NCBI GenBank assembly: GCA_027484145.1
Contig: JAIXUH010000007.1
Span: 124,001-188,000, forward strand
Source of the DNA: Rhodobacter sp.
GTDB lineage: Bacteria > Pseudomonadota > Alphaproteobacteria > Rhodobacterales > Rhodobacteraceae
DNA: 64,000 nucleotides
Reading direction: 5' to 3'
The notes below the pieces were generated by a model. The model ran no database searches, was not told where the DNA came from, and saw only the letters and a program-made list of their open reading frames with translations. This document shows, in pieces, positions 53,745-61,932 of this stretch (position 1 is its first letter; each line of letters starts with the position of its first letter). The position numbers and the translations under genes are program-made.

Positions 53745-53770
53745 AATCTGACGCGAAAGGGTCAGATTTT
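53745..53770 (+). terminator. Terminator-like hairpin after the RsbW-like gene
   Basis: AATCTGAC (53745-53752) and GTCAGATT (53761-53768) form a perfect 8-bp stem with an eight-base loop, ending in TTTT. It lies 25 bases after the stop of the kinase gene. Confidence 0.7.
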
Positions 53771-53827
53771 CCCCCTAAAATCGCCGCCCGTGCCGCCGAT
53801 ATAGAACATGTAGCTGCATAAAGCTTC

Positions 53828-53874
53828 CCTCGGTGCGACGGATAAAAGCCCCCACCCAGTTCGTTGCACCGAGG
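53828..53874. repeat. 12-base inverted repeat upstream of ggt
   Basis: CCTCGGTGCGAC (53828-53839) and GTTGCACCGAGG (53863-53874) mirror each other at 11 of 12 positions, separated by 23 bases. It lies 47-93 bases before the ggt start, where an operator would be expected; as RNA it could also form a hairpin in the leader. Confidence 0.65.
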
Positions 53875-53920
53875 TTCTTATGCGCTTGGCAATCCCCCGC
53901 ACCGCGCCTAGCTTTGCCCC

Positions 53921-55510
53921 ATGACCATGGGGGCACGTATGCGCGACTTTCACCTTCCGGGCCGATCGGCCGTCTATGCCACCAACGGCGTTTGCGCCAC
54001 CTCGCACCCTTTGGCGGCCAAGGCAGCCATCGACATGCTGCAGGCGGGCGGCAACGCGGTTGATGCGGCCCTTGCCGGGGCGGTTTTGCTGGGCATCTGC
54101 GAGCCGCAAATGACCGGTATCGGCGGCGACTGTTTTGCTCTGCTCAAGCCCGCCGGGGAAGAACGGGTTATCTCACTCAACGGCTCGGGTCGCGCGCCAA
54201 AGGGGTTGTCGGCGGCTGAAATGCGGTCGCGTGGCCTGACCGCCGTGCCCTTGCGTGGTGTCGAAGCCATCACCCTTCCCGGCGCGATGGATGCCTTTTG
54301 CCGTCTGTCGGCCGATTGGGGCCGCAAATCGCTGGCCGATGTTCTGGCCCCCGCCATCCATTACGCTGAACAGGGTGTACCCGTCGCGCCGCGCGTGGCT
54401 TTTGACTGGGCCGATGATGCCCCCGCCCTGCAGGGCCGCGCCCGTGACCATTTCCTCTTTGCCGGACAGCCCCCCCGTCCGGGCCAGATCTTCCGCGCCC
54501 CCGGTCAGGCCGAGGTGTTGCGCCGCGTGGCCCGCGATGGCCGCGCCGGGTTCTACGAAGGCGAAGTTGCCGAAGACCTGATCACGTCACTGCGCGCGCT
54601 TGGCGGCACCCACACGATGGAGGATCTTGCCGCCACCGCCTGCGACTATGGCACCCCGGTCGAAGGCTCCTATCACGGCACGGACCTGCTCGAGCATCCG
54701 CCAAATGGTCAGGGCGCCACGGCGATCTTGCTCCTCAAGATCCTGCGCCACTTTGATCTGGCCGCGATGGACCCGTTCGGCAGCCAGCGCGCGCATCTGG
54801 AGGCCGAGGCCGCGAAACTGGCCTATGACGCGCGCAACCGCTTTATCGCCGACAAGACCGCGCGGCTGGATCACATGCTGTCGGATGAAACCGCTGCGCG
54901 CCTTGCCGCTCTGATCAACCCCGCGCGCGCCATGGCATCTGCCGCCCCGCTGACCGAGGCCATTCACCGCGACACCATCTATATCACCGTGGTGGACCGT
55001 GACCGCATGGCCATTTCGCTGATCTATTCGGTGTTCTGGGGCTTTGGGGCCGGGCTTGCGTCGGAACGGTTCGGCATCAACTTCCAGAACCGCGGCGCGG
55101 GCTTTACCCTGACCGAAGGCCACCCGAATGTGGCAGGCGGCGGCAAGCGGCCGATGCACACCATCATTCCGGGCATGCTGCGGCAGGATGGGCGCATCAC
55201 CATGCCATTCGGCGTGATGGGCGGCGGGTATCAGCCCACGGGCCATGCGCGGCTGGTGTCCAACCTTGTCGATTTCGGGATGGACCTGCAGGCCGCCATC
55301 GACGCGCCGCGCTGCTTTGCCGGGCCGCAGGGGCTGGAGGTGGAGCGTGGCTATTCCGAAAGCGTCTGTGCCGAACTGTCCGATATGGGCCATACGGTCG
55401 TGACCCCCTATATCCCTCTCGGCGGTGCGCAGGCCATCCAGATCGGCGACGATGGCGTACTGTTGGCCGGGTCGGACCCGCGCAAAGATGGCATTGGTTT
55501 GGGGTATTGA
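53921..55510 (+). CDS. ggt: Gamma-glutamyltransferase family protein, no signal peptide
   Basis: A 529-residue N-terminal-nucleophile hydrolase that would self-cleave before the threonine of 'RDTIYITVVDRD' and then act on gamma-glutamyl bonds such as those in glutathione. 'MTGIGGDCFALL', 'PGAMDAFCRLSADWG' and 'GGGKRPMHTIIPGM' are family motifs. The residue after the nucleophile is Ile instead of the usual second Thr. Unlike the periplasmic E. coli enzyme there is no signal peptide, so it resembles the cytoplasmic YwrD-type subgroup. A GAF-domain reductase gene follows after two bases. Confidence 0.88.
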   Translation: MTMGARMRDFHLPGRSAVYATNGVCATSHPLAAKAAIDMLQAGGNAVDAALAGAVLLGICEPQMTGIGGDCFALLKPAGEERVISLNGSGRAPKGLSAAEMRSRGLTAVPLRGVEAITLPGAMDAFCRLSADWGRKSLADVLAPAIHYAEQGVPVAPRVAFDWADDAPALQGRARDHFLFAGQPPRPGQIFRAPGQAEVLRRVARDGRAGFYEGEVAEDLITSLRALGGTHTMEDLAATACDYGTPVEGSYHGTDLLEHPPNGQGATAILLLKILRHFDLAAMDPFGSQRAHLEAEAAKLAYDARNRFIADKTARLDHMLSDETAARLAALINPARAMASAAPLTEAIHRDTIYITVVDRDRMAISLIYSVFWGFGAGLASERFGINFQNRGAGFTLTEGHPNVAGGGKRPMHTIIPGMLRQDGRITMPFGVMGGGYQPTGHARLVSNLVDFGMDLQAAIDAPRCFAGPQGLEVERGYSESVCAELSDMGHTVVTPYIPLGGAQAIQIGDDGVLLAGSDPRKDGIGLGY

Positions 55511-55512
55511 GT

Positions 55513-55989
55513 ATGAACACCACCACCCCAATCACCCCAGATTATGTCGCCCTTGCCGCCAGCATCCGCGCGCTGACTCATGGCGAAACTGACAGCGTCG
55601 CGCTGATGGCGACGCTGGCCTGCGAAATCCACCACGGCCATCCATTCAGTGACTGGACAGGCTTTTACCGCGTTGTCGCCCCCGAACTCCTTAAGATCGG
55701 CCCCTATCAGGGCGGCCACGGTTGCCTTGTCATCCCGTTTTCGCGCGGGGTCTGCGGGGCCTGCGCGCGCACGGGTCAGGTGATGAACGTGCCCGATGTC
55801 GAGGCGTTTCCCGACCATATCGCCTGTTCGTCGACAACCCGCTCGGAACTGGTGCTGCCCGTCCGTAATGGCGCGGGACTGCTGCTTGGTGTGCTTGATC
55901 TGGACAGCAACACCCCCGCCGCCTTTACGCCGGCGGATGAGGCGTTCTTTGTCGACCTTTTGGCCGAGGTGTTTCGCGACGCCACCTGA
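55513..55989 (+). CDS. msrC: Free methionine-(R)-sulfoxide reductase (GAF type)
   Basis: A 158-residue single GAF-domain protein. 'GPYQGGHGCLVIPFSRGVCGACARTGQ' and 'DHIACSSTTRSELVLPV' carry three cysteines, Cys71, Cys81 and Cys105, with exactly the spacing of the catalytic Cys84, Cys94 and Cys118 of E. coli fRMsr. It reduces free methionine-R-sulfoxide with thioredoxin. The ORF track uses a TTG start at 55507, inside the ggt stop; I use ATG 55513. It is cotranscribed with ggt. Confidence 0.9.
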   Translation: MNTTTPITPDYVALAASIRALTHGETDSVALMATLACEIHHGHPFSDWTGFYRVVAPELLKIGPYQGGHGCLVIPFSRGVCGACARTGQVMNVPDVEAFPDHIACSSTTRSELVLPVRNGAGLLLGVLDLDSNTPAAFTPADEAFFVDLLAEVFRDAT

Positions 55990-56009
55990 TGCTGTCCCGG
56001 GCGGCGACG

Positions 56010-56435
56010 CTAAATCCGCCGCGACGGCACCCAGACATAGCCATCAGGGCCCATGATGACCGCTTCGCGCAGGCCATGGCCGCGCTTGTCGGTCGGCTCT
56101 TGCAACAGCATCGCGTCGACAAAACCCTCCAGCCGCGCCGCAGCGGCGTCGGGGTCAGCTTCGTGCAGGCGCAATTCCAGCCCTGTCCCGCGCGGTGCGG
56201 CCTCGGGCAGCAGTGCATGGATCGGATGGCGCGCAAAAGTGGCGTCGGCATGCAACTGAAACGGCATCCCCGCATGCAGCACAATGGCAAAGTCGCGGCT
56301 GGCCCGATGCGCCTGCATCCCGAAGACGCCCGTCAGAAAGGCCACCTGCAGCGCCACGTCGCGGACCAGAAGGTTGACGCTGACCCCCCGCAAGGCATGG
56401 CCGAAATCCCGGGCGGGAACGGTTTCATAATCCAA
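56010..56435 (-). CDS. VOC (glyoxalase/bleomycin-resistance fold) protein, TTG start
   Basis: A 141-residue protein with the paired beta-alpha-beta-beta-beta modules of the vicinal-oxygen-chelate fold: 'ALRGVSVNLLVRDVALQVAFLTGVFGMQ' at the start and 'RLEGFVDAMLLQEPTDKRGHGLREAVIMGPDGYVWVPS' at the end. The function is unknown. The ORF track extends to 56678 over the next gene's leader; the best start is TTG at 56435, with GGGAG seven bases before it and the domain beginning soon after. It converges with the fRMsr gene. Confidence 0.78.
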   Translation of the reverse strand: MDYETVPARDFGHALRGVSVNLLVRDVALQVAFLTGVFGMQAHRASRDFAIVLHAGMPFQLHADATFARHPIHALLPEAAPRGTGLELRLHEADPDAAAARLEGFVDAMLLQEPTDKRGHGLREAVIMGPDGYVWVPSRRI

Positions 56436-56553
56436 AGCGCAACTCCCTCTGTTGCGCGCAGCCTGCCCTGCCGCCCCGCCCCACGTCAAACGACATCCCT
56501 TGATCTTCGTCATCACCGCGTCGATGGTGCGCCAAATGCAAATGGAGGCGACA

Positions 56554-57450
56554 ATGGCAAAGATCACCCTGCTGGACGGTGGCATGGGGCAAGAACTGGT
56601 GGCACGCTCGGGTGACGAGCCGACCCCGCTTTGGGCCACGCGCGTGATGATCGACCACCCCGGGATGGTGCGCGACATTCACGCCGATTACTTTGCCGCC
56701 GGGGCAAGCGTGGCCACCACCAACACCTATGCCATCCACCATGACCGGCTGGTGCGGTTCGATCTGGACCATCTGTTTCACGCGTTTCACCTGCGCGCCT
56801 TGGCCGAGGCGCATGAGGCGCAGGCTGCCGCCGGGCGCGGCCTGATCGCCGGGTCAATGGGGCCACTGATCGCCAGCTATCGCACCGATGTGGTTCAGGC
56901 CGTCGAAGCAGCCACCCCGAAATACGCCGAGATTGCCCGCATCCTTGGCCCGCATGTCGACATGATCCTGTGCGAAACGATGGCCTCGATCACGCAGGCC
57001 GAAGGCGCGCTGAAAGGCGGGCTTGAATCGGGCAAGCCGGTCTGGCTGTCGGTCTCGGTGGATGACAATGACGGATCAAAGCTGCGCTCGGGCGAACCCG
57101 TGGCCGATCTGGCGCGGCTGACCACGGCCTATCCGGTGGCGGCCGTGCTGGCCAACTGCTCGGTCCCGGAGTCGATGGCGGCAGCCATGGCTGCGCTCAA
57201 ACCGCTGGGCCTGCCCTTTGGCGCCTATGCCAATGGCTTTACCCATATTTCCGGCAACTTCCTGAAAGACGCGCCAACGGTCAAGGAACTCACCCATCGC
57301 CACGACCTGACGCCCGAGAAATACGCCGATTTCGCCATGGAATGGGTCGGCATGGGCGCCACTATCGTCGGCGGCTGCTGCGAGGTGGGTCCCGCCCACA
57401 TCCGCCATCTGGCTGACCGTCTGCGCGCAGCAGGGCATGAGGTCGCATGA
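56554..57450 (+). CDS. Homocysteine S-methyltransferase family protein
   Basis: A 298-residue TIM-barrel enzyme. It opens 'ITLLDGGMGQELVARSG' and binds zinc through a cysteine in 'AVLANCSVPE' and the pair in 'VGGCCEVGPAHI', as in MmuM-type methyltransferases that move methyl groups from S-methylmethionine or SAM to homocysteine. The substrate is uncertain; the small size fits MmuM-type and not MetH. GGAGG precedes the ATG. The stop overlaps the next gene (ATGA). Confidence 0.88.
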   Translation: MAKITLLDGGMGQELVARSGDEPTPLWATRVMIDHPGMVRDIHADYFAAGASVATTNTYAIHHDRLVRFDLDHLFHAFHLRALAEAHEAQAAAGRGLIAGSMGPLIASYRTDVVQAVEAATPKYAEIARILGPHVDMILCETMASITQAEGALKGGLESGKPVWLSVSVDDNDGSKLRSGEPVADLARLTTAYPVAAVLANCSVPESMAAAMAALKPLGLPFGAYANGFTHISGNFLKDAPTVKELTHRHDLTPEKYADFAMEWVGMGATIVGGCCEVGPAHIRHLADRLRAAGHEVA

Positions 57451-58118
57451 CCACCACCCCCAGCCTGATCCCGGATTTCACCTATGACCCGCCCACCGGG
57501 CCATTGGTGATCATCCATGAGGACCGACATCTGCTGGTGGTCGACAAGCCCGCCGGGCTGCTGTCGGTGCCGGGCAAGCTGGAAGGGCGCGAAGATTGCC
57601 TGATCACCCGCCTGCAGGCTGCGCGGTGGGATGCGCTGGTGGTGCACCGGCTGGATTGTGACACGTCGGGCGTGATCATCTTTGCCCGGACCAAGGCCGC
57701 GCAGGGCTTTCTGGGGCAAGAGTTTGAAAAGCGCCGCGCCCGCAAGACCTATGTGGCCCGCGTCTGGGGGCAGATGGCCGAGGATCACGGTCATGTCGAC
57801 CTGCCCTTGTGTTCCGACTGGCCGCGCCGCCCGCGCCAGATGGTCAGCCATGAGATGGGAAAGCCCGCGCAAACCGATTGGGAAGTGATCCGCCGCGACG
57901 CGACGGAAACCCGCGTCCACCTGCACCCGTTGACGGGCCGCAGCCACCAGTTGCGCGTGCATATGCTGGCGCTTGGTCACCCGATCATCGGCGATCAGAT
58001 CTATGCCACGGGCGAAGCGCGCGATGCGCCCCGCCTGATGCTGCATGCCGAAAGCCTGACACTGCACCACCCTGCGACGGGTGAGCCTGTGACCTTTTCT
58101 GCACCTGCGCCGTTCTGA
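57447..58118 (+). CDS. rluA: RluA-family pseudouridine synthase
   Basis: A 223-residue RNA-modifying enzyme. The catalytic aspartate lies in 'VVHRLDCDTSGVIIFA'; 'LVVDKPAGLLSVPG' near the N-terminus and 'LTGRSHQLRVHMLALGHPIIGDQIY' near the C-terminus are the other family motifs. The size fits RluA (23S U746, tRNA U32) with no S4 domain. It overlaps the previous gene by four bases and so is translated with it. Confidence 0.87.
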   Translation: MTTTPSLIPDFTYDPPTGPLVIIHEDRHLLVVDKPAGLLSVPGKLEGREDCLITRLQAARWDALVVHRLDCDTSGVIIFARTKAAQGFLGQEFEKRRARKTYVARVWGQMAEDHGHVDLPLCSDWPRRPRQMVSHEMGKPAQTDWEVIRRDATETRVHLHPLTGRSHQLRVHMLALGHPIIGDQIYATGEARDAPRLMLHAESLTLHHPATGEPVTFSAPAPF

Positions 58119-58176
58119 CACGGCAAAAGCAGCAAATCCGCTTTTCCCGCGCTTGGCGAAGGGTTAAGCATTTCGC

Positions 58177-58845
58177 ATGACGTGGACCTTGCCAAATATC
58201 CTGACGGTGCTGCGACTTGTCGCGGCCCCCGGCGTTGCAATCATGTTCCTGTATTTCCATCGGCCTTGGGCCGACTGGTTTGCGCTGACCCTGTTCATCG
58301 TGGCCGCCGTGACCGACTGGTTCGATGGCTACCTTGCCCGGCTGTGGAAGCAGGAGTCCAAGTTCGGCACCATGATGGACCCGATTGCCGACAAGGCGAT
58401 GGTGGTCATCGCCCTTGTCATCATCACCGGCTATTCCGGCATGAACCCTTGGCTCATCCTGCCCGTCACAGTCATCCTGTTCCGCGAGGTGTTCGTCTCG
58501 GGCCTGCGCGAGTATCTGGGGGCCAAGGCGGGCCTGCTGAAGGTGACGAAGCTGGCCAAGTGGAAAACCACGGCGCAGATGGTAGCCATTTCGATCCTGT
58601 TTCTGGGCACCGGGCTGGAACATCTGGAAGGCATCGCCCGTCAGGGCATGACCACCGATCAATACGCCCTTGCGGTCAGCCAAGGGCTGGCAGATCCGAT
58701 CCGGTCGTGCGGCGCACGGGGTTGTTCGTCAATTGCCACCATGGTGGGGCTTGGCCTGATCTGGATTGCCGCCATACTCACCTTTGTGACCGGCCTTGAC
58801 TACTTTCTGAAATCCTTGCCCTTCCTGAAGGAAGATAAGCAATGA
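58177..58845 (+). CDS. pgsA: CDP-diacylglycerol-glycerol-3-phosphate 3-phosphatidyltransferase
   Basis: PgsA makes phosphatidylglycerophosphate, the precursor of phosphatidylglycerol and cardiolipin, in the inner membrane. The 222-residue protein has the CDP-alcohol phosphotransferase motif 'DWFDGYLARLWKQESKFG' then 'MMDPIADK' (DxxDGxxAR...GxxxDxxxD), and several membrane helices. The stop overlaps the moaD start (ATGA). Confidence 0.94.
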   Translation: MTWTLPNILTVLRLVAAPGVAIMFLYFHRPWADWFALTLFIVAAVTDWFDGYLARLWKQESKFGTMMDPIADKAMVVIALVIITGYSGMNPWLILPVTVILFREVFVSGLREYLGAKAGLLKVTKLAKWKTTAQMVAISILFLGTGLEHLEGIARQGMTTDQYALAVSQGLADPIRSCGARGCSSIATMVGLGLIWIAAILTFVTGLDYFLKSLPFLKEDKQ

Positions 58846-59090
58846 TCGACGTTCTTTACTTTGCTTGGGTGCGCGAACGCATCGGGCTGCCGCGCGAAAA
58901 GGTTCAGACCGACGCGCCGACCGTGGCCGCGCTGATCACCGAACTTTGCGCGCGCGAAGAGCGTTATGCCGCCGCCTTTGCCGATCTGGCCAGCCTGCGC
59001 GTGGCGCTGGATCAGGAATTGTCCAGCTTTGACGCGCCCTTGGCGGGCGTGCGAGAGGTGGCGTTCTTCCCTCCGATGACCGGGGGCTGA
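58842..59090 (+). CDS. moaD: Molybdopterin synthase small subunit MoaD
   Basis: An 82-residue ubiquitin-like protein that ends in the diglycine 'PPMTGG', the end that carries the sulfur (thiocarboxylate) for molybdopterin. 'VLYFAWVRERIGLP' opens it. It overlaps pgsA by four bases and is followed after one base by moaE, whose product forms the synthase with it. Confidence 0.95.
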   Translation: MIDVLYFAWVRERIGLPREKVQTDAPTVAALITELCAREERYAAAFADLASLRVALDQELSSFDAPLAGVREVAFFPPMTGG

Positions 59091-59091
59091 C

Positions 59092-59532
59092 ATGCGCCTT
59101 TCGGTGCAGGCCGAACCCTTTGATCTGGGCGCCGAAGCCAATGCCTTTGCGGCAGGTGTCACCGGGGCCGGGGCGGTTGTCACCTTTACGGGCATCGTGC
59201 GCGACAATGCGGGCACGCTTTCAGCCATGGAGATCGAACATTACCCCGGCATGACCGAACGCGCGATTGCCGCGATCACGGAACAGGCCATCGCGCGCTG
59301 GTCCTTGGCCGATGCGCTGGTGATCCACCGCTATGGCCGCCTTGCCGGGGGTGAGCCGATCATGATGGTGGCCACCGCCGCATCACACCGGGCCGATGCC
59401 TTTGACGCCGCCGAATTTCTGATGGATTACCTCAAATCCCGCGCACCGTTCTGGAAAAAGGAAATCGGCGCCGATGGGGCGGAATGGGTGGCCGCCAAGG
59501 ATACGGATGAGGCGGCCCTGACCCGCTGGTAG
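59092..59532 (+). CDS. moaE: Molybdopterin synthase catalytic subunit MoaE
   Basis: A 146-residue subunit that converts precursor Z (cPMP) to molybdopterin with MoaD. Motifs are 'GAVVTFTGIVRDNAGTLSAMEIEHYPGM', 'VIHRYGRLAGGEPIMMVATAASHR' and the active-site 'YLKSRAPFWKKE'. It ends the pgsA-moaD-moaE run and is followed by a terminator. Confidence 0.95.
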   Translation: MRLSVQAEPFDLGAEANAFAAGVTGAGAVVTFTGIVRDNAGTLSAMEIEHYPGMTERAIAAITEQAIARWSLADALVIHRYGRLAGGEPIMMVATAASHRADAFDAAEFLMDYLKSRAPFWKKEIGADGAEWVAAKDTDEAALTRW

Positions 59533-59551
59533 CCACCACGGCGATATTTGC

Positions 59552-59579
59552 AAAGCCGCATTTCCTTTGCGGCTTTCTT
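59552..59579 (+). terminator. Rho-independent terminator after moaE
   Basis: AAAGCCGCA (59552-59560) and TGCGGCTTT (59568-59576) pair perfectly over nine bases with a seven-base loop; CTT follows. It lies 20 bases after the moaE stop and separates the gene from rnr. Confidence 0.85.
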
Positions 59580-59605
59580 GGCCCCGGTCGTCGTGCTAGG
59601 GCGAA

Positions 59606-61870
59606 ATGATGGAACAGCTTCCCACCAAAGAGCAGATCCTTCAGTGGATCAATGACAATCCCGGCCTTGTGGCCAAGCGCGACATTGCCAAGGCCTTTGG
59701 CATCAAGGGCGCTGCGCGGATTGAATTGAAGCGCATGCTCAAGGAACTGGAGGCCGAAGGCAGCGTCGCCAAGGCGCACCGCAGCTATCGCGGGGCCAAG
59801 GAATTGCCGCCCGTGACCATCCTGACGATCCTTGCCCCCGACGCGCAGGGCGACATCTTCGCCAAGCCGATGGAATGGACAGGCGAAGGTGCTGCCCCGC
59901 GCATCATTTTCATCGCGCGCAAAGGCGACCCGGCCATGGGGGCCGGCGACCGGATTCTGGCGCGGCTGTCATCGGTCGATGTGGGCGAATACCAGTATGA
60001 GGCGCGGCTGATCCGGCGCATCGGGTCCAACCCGCTCAAGGTGCTGGGGGTCTTCCGCACCAATGCCGAAGGCGGGCGGATCATGCCCATCGACAAGGGG
60101 CAGGACAAGGAATGGCGCGTCGCCCGCGACATGACCCTTGGCGCCAAGGATGGCGAACTGGTCGAGGGCGAGGTTGTTGGCAAGCGCACCATGGGCCTGC
60201 CGCAGGCGCGCATCATTGAACGGCTGGGCGATCCTTCGGGGCCACGCGCCGTATCGCTGATCGCCATTCACCAGCATGGCATTCCCGACCAGTTCCCCGA
60301 TGCGGTGATTGCCGAGGCGGACCGCGCGCAGCCCGCGCCGATCAAGGGGCGCGACGATCTGCGCGATGTGCCGCTGCTGACCATCGACCCTGTCGATGCC
60401 CGCGACCGCGATGATGCGGTCTATGCAGAACATGACCGTGAGGGCGGAAATCCCGGCGGCTTCATCGTCTGGGTCGCCATTGCTGATGTGGCCTTTTACG
60501 TCCGCCCCGGAAGCGCGCTTGACCGCGAGGCGCGCAAACGTGGTAACTCCACCTATTTCCCCGACCGCGTGGTGCCGATGCTGCCTGATGTGCTGTCGGG
60601 CGATCTGTGCAGCCTGCATGAACATGTTGACCGCGCCTGCCTTGCCGTGCGGATGCGGCTGGATGCGAATGGCAACAAGGTCAGCCACCGTTTTGTGCGC
60701 GGCATCATGCGCTCGGCCGCCTCGCTGAACTATGAACAGGTGCAGCAGGCGGTGGATGGCAACCCTGATGCGGTGACAGGCCCCCTGTTGGAGCCGATCC
60801 TGCGCCCACTTTACGCAGCCTACGAGGCAACGAAAAAAGCTCGCGCAGCGCGGCAACCGCTGGACCTTGATCTGCCGGAACGCCGGATCGAACTGACTGA
60901 CGCAGGTGAGGTGAAGTCGGTGGCGTTCAAGGAACGCTATGACGCGCACCGCCTGATCGAAGAGTTCATGATCCTCGCCAACGTCGCGGCGGCTGAGGAA
61001 CTGATCCGCCTGAAGCGCCCGCTGCTGTTTCGCGTGCACGAAGAGCCCAGCCCCGAAAAGCTGGATGCCTTGCGTGAGGTGGCGCAGGCCTCGGGCTTTG
61101 TGCTGGCCAAAGGGCAGGTCCTGCAGACCAGCCACCTGAACCGCCTTCTGGCCGCCGCGCAAGGCACCGAGTTTGACGAGTTGATGAATATCACCACCCT
61201 GCGCAGCATGACGCAGGCCTATTACCACCCGGAGAACTTTGGCCACTTTGGCCTCGCGCTGAAAAACTACGCCCATTTCACCAGTCCGATCCGCCGCTAT
61301 TCCGACCTGATCGTGCACCGGGCGCTGATCTCGGGGCACGGCTGGGGCGATGACGGGCTGTCGGCGCAGGATACCGACCAGCTTGAGGAAACGGCGAAGC
61401 TGATTTCCGATACCGAACGGCGCAGCATGGCGGCCGAGCGGGATACGACCGACCGCTATCTTGCGGCATACCTGTCGAACCGTGTCGGGGCCGAATTCAC
61501 CGGCCGGATTTCCGGTGTGCAACGCTTTGGCCTGTTCGTGAAGCTGGATGAAACCGGTGCCGACGGCCTGATCCCCATTCGCAGCGTGGGGCGCGAGTTC
61601 TTCCACTACGACCAGAACACACAAACCCTGATGGGGGCCGATACCGGGCTGACCATCGGGTTGGGGCAAAAGGTCACCGTCCGGCTGGCCGAGGCGATCC
61701 CGGTCACCGGCGGGCTGATGCTGGAACTGTTGTCGCTGGATGGTGCCACCCTTCCCGCTGGACGCGGGCCACGGGGGCCGGGGGCTGGGCGGTTCAGCCC
61801 GCGCAAACCCGCCAAGGCCGCCGCGCGTGACGCACAGGCCAAGCGCAAGGTCGTGCGCAAACGCAAGTAG
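59606..61870 (+). CDS. rnr: Ribonuclease R
   Basis: RNase R degrades structured RNA from the 3' end. The 754-residue protein has an N-terminal winged-helix region ('TKEQILQWINDNPGLVAKRDIAKAFGI'), cold-shock domains, the RNB catalytic core with 'TIDPVDARDRDDAVYAEHD' (acidic metal ligands) and 'HFTSPIRRYSDLIVHRALI', an S1 domain ('GAEFTGRISGVQRFGLFVKLD') and a basic C-terminal tail. The start is the first of two ATG codons. Confidence 0.96.
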   Translation: MMEQLPTKEQILQWINDNPGLVAKRDIAKAFGIKGAARIELKRMLKELEAEGSVAKAHRSYRGAKELPPVTILTILAPDAQGDIFAKPMEWTGEGAAPRIIFIARKGDPAMGAGDRILARLSSVDVGEYQYEARLIRRIGSNPLKVLGVFRTNAEGGRIMPIDKGQDKEWRVARDMTLGAKDGELVEGEVVGKRTMGLPQARIIERLGDPSGPRAVSLIAIHQHGIPDQFPDAVIAEADRAQPAPIKGRDDLRDVPLLTIDPVDARDRDDAVYAEHDREGGNPGGFIVWVAIADVAFYVRPGSALDREARKRGNSTYFPDRVVPMLPDVLSGDLCSLHEHVDRACLAVRMRLDANGNKVSHRFVRGIMRSAASLNYEQVQQAVDGNPDAVTGPLLEPILRPLYAAYEATKKARAARQPLDLDLPERRIELTDAGEVKSVAFKERYDAHRLIEEFMILANVAAAEELIRLKRPLLFRVHEEPSPEKLDALREVAQASGFVLAKGQVLQTSHLNRLLAAAQGTEFDELMNITTLRSMTQAYYHPENFGHFGLALKNYAHFTSPIRRYSDLIVHRALISGHGWGDDGLSAQDTDQLEETAKLISDTERRSMAAERDTTDRYLAAYLSNRVGAEFTGRISGVQRFGLFVKLDETGADGLIPIRSVGREFFHYDQNTQTLMGADTGLTIGLGQKVTVRLAEAIPVTGGLMLELLSLDGATLPAGRGPRGPGAGRFSPRKPAKAAARDAQAKRKVVRKRK

Positions 61871-61932
61871 CCCGTTTGCCTTGGCCTTTTGCCCGCGCTA
61901 GGCTGCGGTCGTGGCGGACAAAGGGTGGCGGT

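Noticed and set aside
59969-61669. 566-codon minus-strand ORF opposite rnr
   Set aside because: Shadow of RNase R, whose catalytic motifs are all on the plus strand.
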